In this document: positions 14,721-16,205 of the stretch, piece after piece
How positions within the stretch are numbered: position 1 is the stretch's first letter
Layout of the letters: every line of letters starts with the position of its first letter
Assembly: GCA_947628355.1 (NCBI GenBank)
Contig: CANQZO010000014.1
Span: forward strand, 1-16,205
Direction: 5' to 3'
Length of the DNA stretch: 16,205 nt
Source of the DNA: Candidatus Gastranaerophilales bacterium
GTDB lineage: Bacteria; Cyanobacteriota; Vampirovibrionia; Gastranaerophilales; Gastranaerophilaceae
Program-made: the position numbers and the translations under genes
The notes under the pieces: model-generated
Seen by the model: the letters and a program-made list of their open reading frames with translations, nothing else
Database searches by the model: none
Told to the model about the DNA's origin: nothing

Positions 14721-15438
14721 TCTTATTTTTTCATTGGAGGAAACTTCAAGTAATATTATTAAAAAAATACTTAATTTAAGAGAGCAAATGCCTGAAATTC
14801 TTAATGAAAATATTGAAAAAATAGGCTTTGTCGGAAATTTCCCTTATTGTATATGGGCAAAACATAATCAAACTGTTGAAATTTATTCATATGAAAAAAT
14901 TGAGAATGAATTAAAATTTATTGCCGACAATAATCTTATGTTGTTTTTTGAGTTTGATAATACAAGGCTTGAAGAAAAACATTTTAATGACACATATATG
15001 AATATGATATTAAAAATGGCTCAAGATGTTGATATTTATGCCTTAGTCTATAATGAAAAACTTTCGGAGTTTATTAAAAATAAATATGAATATATAAAAA
15101 CAGTAAATATCAGAGATTTAGCTCAAAATTCTATATATACAACTGATATTGAAAAAGATATCGAAACTTTAAATAAGATGAGCGAAGATGTATTAAACTT
15201 TGAATTTCCCGTAAATAAACAAGAAACATATACCTCTTTATCTCTTGAAGATATTGAAAAATATGCACAAGAGGGAATTAAAAATTTTATAATTAAAATA
15301 AATGACACTGATAAATATGATATGATTAATAAATATATTAACTATCTGATAAAGCCCGATTATAGAGATGAAGTAAGATTAAAGTTACTTAAAATGCTGG
15401 CTTTTCCCGGTAAAAACGAACTGCAAAAAAAAGAATGA
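14707..15438 (+). CDS. Uncharacterised protein, shortened paralogue 2 lacking the Cys motif
   Basis: 243 residues. It aligns by eye with the preceding protein: GNFPYCIW (43-50) with GTVPYSIW, the segment NNLMLFFEFDN with NNLSVNLLFEN, HFNDTYMN (92-99) with HLYDTFSN, LSEFIKNKYEYIKTVNI with LEEYIKKNYPKFKIIKI, and YINYLIKPDYRDEVRLKL (210-227) with YIYYLIKPEYHDFVRKSL. The stretch matching NPLCLGSCPLYDFH and its flanks is missing and replaced by a shorter acidic segment (about 140-172), so any metal site of paralogue 1 is absent. A good ribosome binding site GGAG (14695-14698) lies 8 bases before the ATG at 14707, inside the upstream gene. The two products may form a heterodimer with this one as the non-catalytic partner; that is inference. 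The TGA stop lies in the 5' arm of the terminator. Confidence 0.72.
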   Translation: MQKYNLIFSLEETSSNIIKKILNLREQMPEILNENIEKIGFVGNFPYCIWAKHNQTVEIYSYEKIENELKFIADNNLMLFFEFDNTRLEEKHFNDTYMNMILKMAQDVDIYALVYNEKLSEFIKNKYEYIKTVNIRDLAQNSIYTTDIEKDIETLNKMSEDVLNFEFPVNKQETYTSLSLEDIEKYAQEGIKNFIIKINDTDKYDMINKYINYLIKPDYRDEVRLKLLKMLAFPGKNELQKKE

Positions 15439-15461
15439 CCAATTTGGTCATTCTTTTTTTT
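15431..15461. terminator. Bidirectional terminator between paralogue 2 and ppdK
   Basis: A perfect 10-bp stem (15431-15440 with 15446-15455) and 5-base loop are flanked by A8 on the left and T8 on the right, so it works in both directions. It ends the plus-strand pair and the convergent dikinase gene, whose stop is at 15475-15477. Confidence 0.92.
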
Positions 15462-15474
15462 GCTTTTGAAAGAT

Positions 15475-16205
15475 TTATGCTTTTTGTTCAACAACAGCTT
15501 GAGCAGCTGCTAATCTTGCCTGCGGTATTCTGAACGGCGAGCAGGATACATAATCTAAGCCGATTTTATTGCAGAATTTAACGCTGTCAGGGTCGCCGCC
15601 ATGTTCACCGCAAACTCCGCCTACAAGTTTAGAGTTAACCTTTTTGCCTTTTTCCATAGACATTTCAATTAACTGTCCTACACCTTTTGTATCTAATGTT
15701 GCAAAAGGATTAGACGGTAATATCTTTTGTTCAACATATCTGTTTAAGAACTTGCCTTCTGCGTCGTCTCTTGAGTAGCCGAAGGTCATTTGAGTTAAAT
15801 CGTTTGTACCGAATGAGAAGAATTCCGCATATTCCGCAATCTCGTCAGCAGTTAAAGCGGCACGCGGGATTTCAATCATAGTACCAAATTTATAATTAAC
15901 TTCAACACCTTTTTCTGTCATAACTTCTTTAGCTACGCGAACTAAGATTTCTTTAGCAACTTTAAGTTCGTTAACATGTCCGATTAAAGGAATCATAACC
16001 CAAGGTTGAACGTTGTGTCCTTCTTTTTTGAGGTCGCAGCATGCTTCAAATATAGCTCTTACCTGCATTTCGTTAATTTCAGGATATGTTAAGCCTAAAC
16101 GGCACCCGCGTAAGCCCATCATAGGGTTGGATTCCGATAATCCCTCAACAACATGCAATAATTCTTCTTTTTCTTTTGCGTCTTTTCCCAGAGCTTTTAG
16201 TGTTG
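15475..16205 (-). CDS. ppdK: Pyruvate, phosphate dikinase, C-terminal part (gene continues past the right edge)
   Basis: The frame is open to the window edge, giving the last 243 residues; the TTG near 16158 is internal. The enzyme interconverts pyruvate, ATP and phosphate with phosphoenolpyruvate, AMP and pyrophosphate in the cytoplasm; in fermenting bacteria it often serves glycolysis or gluconeogenesis. This part is the PEP/pyruvate-binding TIM barrel: ESNPMMGLRGCRLG, the metal and substrate region MIEIPRAALTADEIAEYAEFFSFGTNDLTQMTFGYSRDD (written here only as landmarks MIEIPRAAL, FFSFGTNDLTQM, YSRDD), the catalytic cysteine in GGVCGEHGGDP, and the end motif YVSCSPFRIPQARLAAAQA. FSFGTNDLTQ with YSRDD distinguishes it from PEP synthase and PTS enzyme I. 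It converges on the preceding genes through a shared terminator. Confidence 0.97.
   Translation of the reverse strand, partial: TLKALGKDAKEKEELLHVVEGLSESNPMMGLRGCRLGLTYPEINEMQVRAIFEACCDLKKEGHNVQPWVMIPLIGHVNELKVAKEILVRVAKEVMTEKGVEVNYKFGTMIEIPRAALTADEIAEYAEFFSFGTNDLTQMTFGYSRDDAEGKFLNRYVEQKILPSNPFATLDTKGVGQLIEMSMEKGKKVNSKLVGGVCGEHGGDPDSVKFCNKIGLDYVSCSPFRIPQARLAAAQAVVEQKA

Overview
The window is AT-rich (about one third G+C by eye) and densely coding, and reads with the standard bacterial code. The FtsZ protein points to the cyanobacterial side of the tree: its C-terminal domain reads GAVIDDRIQGEIQITVIATGF-like and its T7 region DIITVPGMINVDFADV-like, both closer to cyanobacterial than to Bacillus FtsZ. 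With the low G+C, a pyruvate phosphate dikinase and no photosynthesis genes, this suggests a non-photosynthetic Vampirovibrionia/Melainabacteria (Gastranaerophilales-type gut bacterium). That placement is inference from sequence recall; no search was run.

Region 1 (1-7346) is a tightly packed plus-strand cluster of six genes built from two modules: GT-A fold family 2 glycosyltransferases (GT2) and long coiled coils. In order they are: a coiled-coil protein cut by the window edge; a GT2 relic that has lost its catalytic motifs and internal segment and is fused to a coiled coil; two tandemly duplicated intact GT2 enzymes; a GT2 with a C-terminal coiled coil; and a GT2 with an N-terminal coiled coil. 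Gaps are 0-6 bases or short overlaps, so this looks like one operon. The likely job is assembly of a cell-surface glycan or glycosylation of a surface protein by enzymes held together by coiled coils; acceptor and sugars cannot be read from the sequence.

Region 2 (7347-9512) has a separately promoted 180-residue unknown protein, then a 338-base gene-poor stretch whose middle is unusually G+C rich, then ftsZ (GTG start), which stands without ftsA or ftsQ and ends at a shared bidirectional terminator.

Region 3 (9511-12959) has a large single-chain M16 zinc peptidase on the minus strand and, divergent from it, a small protein with an arginine-rich N-terminus and a hydrophobic hairpin.

Region 4 (12960-15461) is a divergent trio: a UPF0489-like protein with arginase-type metal motifs on the minus strand and, from a shared 42-base intergenic region, two overlapping paralogous proteins of a family I cannot name. 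A strong bidirectional terminator separates them from the C-terminal third of pyruvate phosphate dikinase (minus strand), which runs off the right edge.

The most unusual content is the GT2/coiled-coil cluster: module order varies from gene to gene, one member appears to be a catalytically dead pseudo-glycosyltransferase, and the coiled coils carry periodic aromatic residues (a 22-residue repeat in the first gene, 11/15-residue aromatic pairs in the last).
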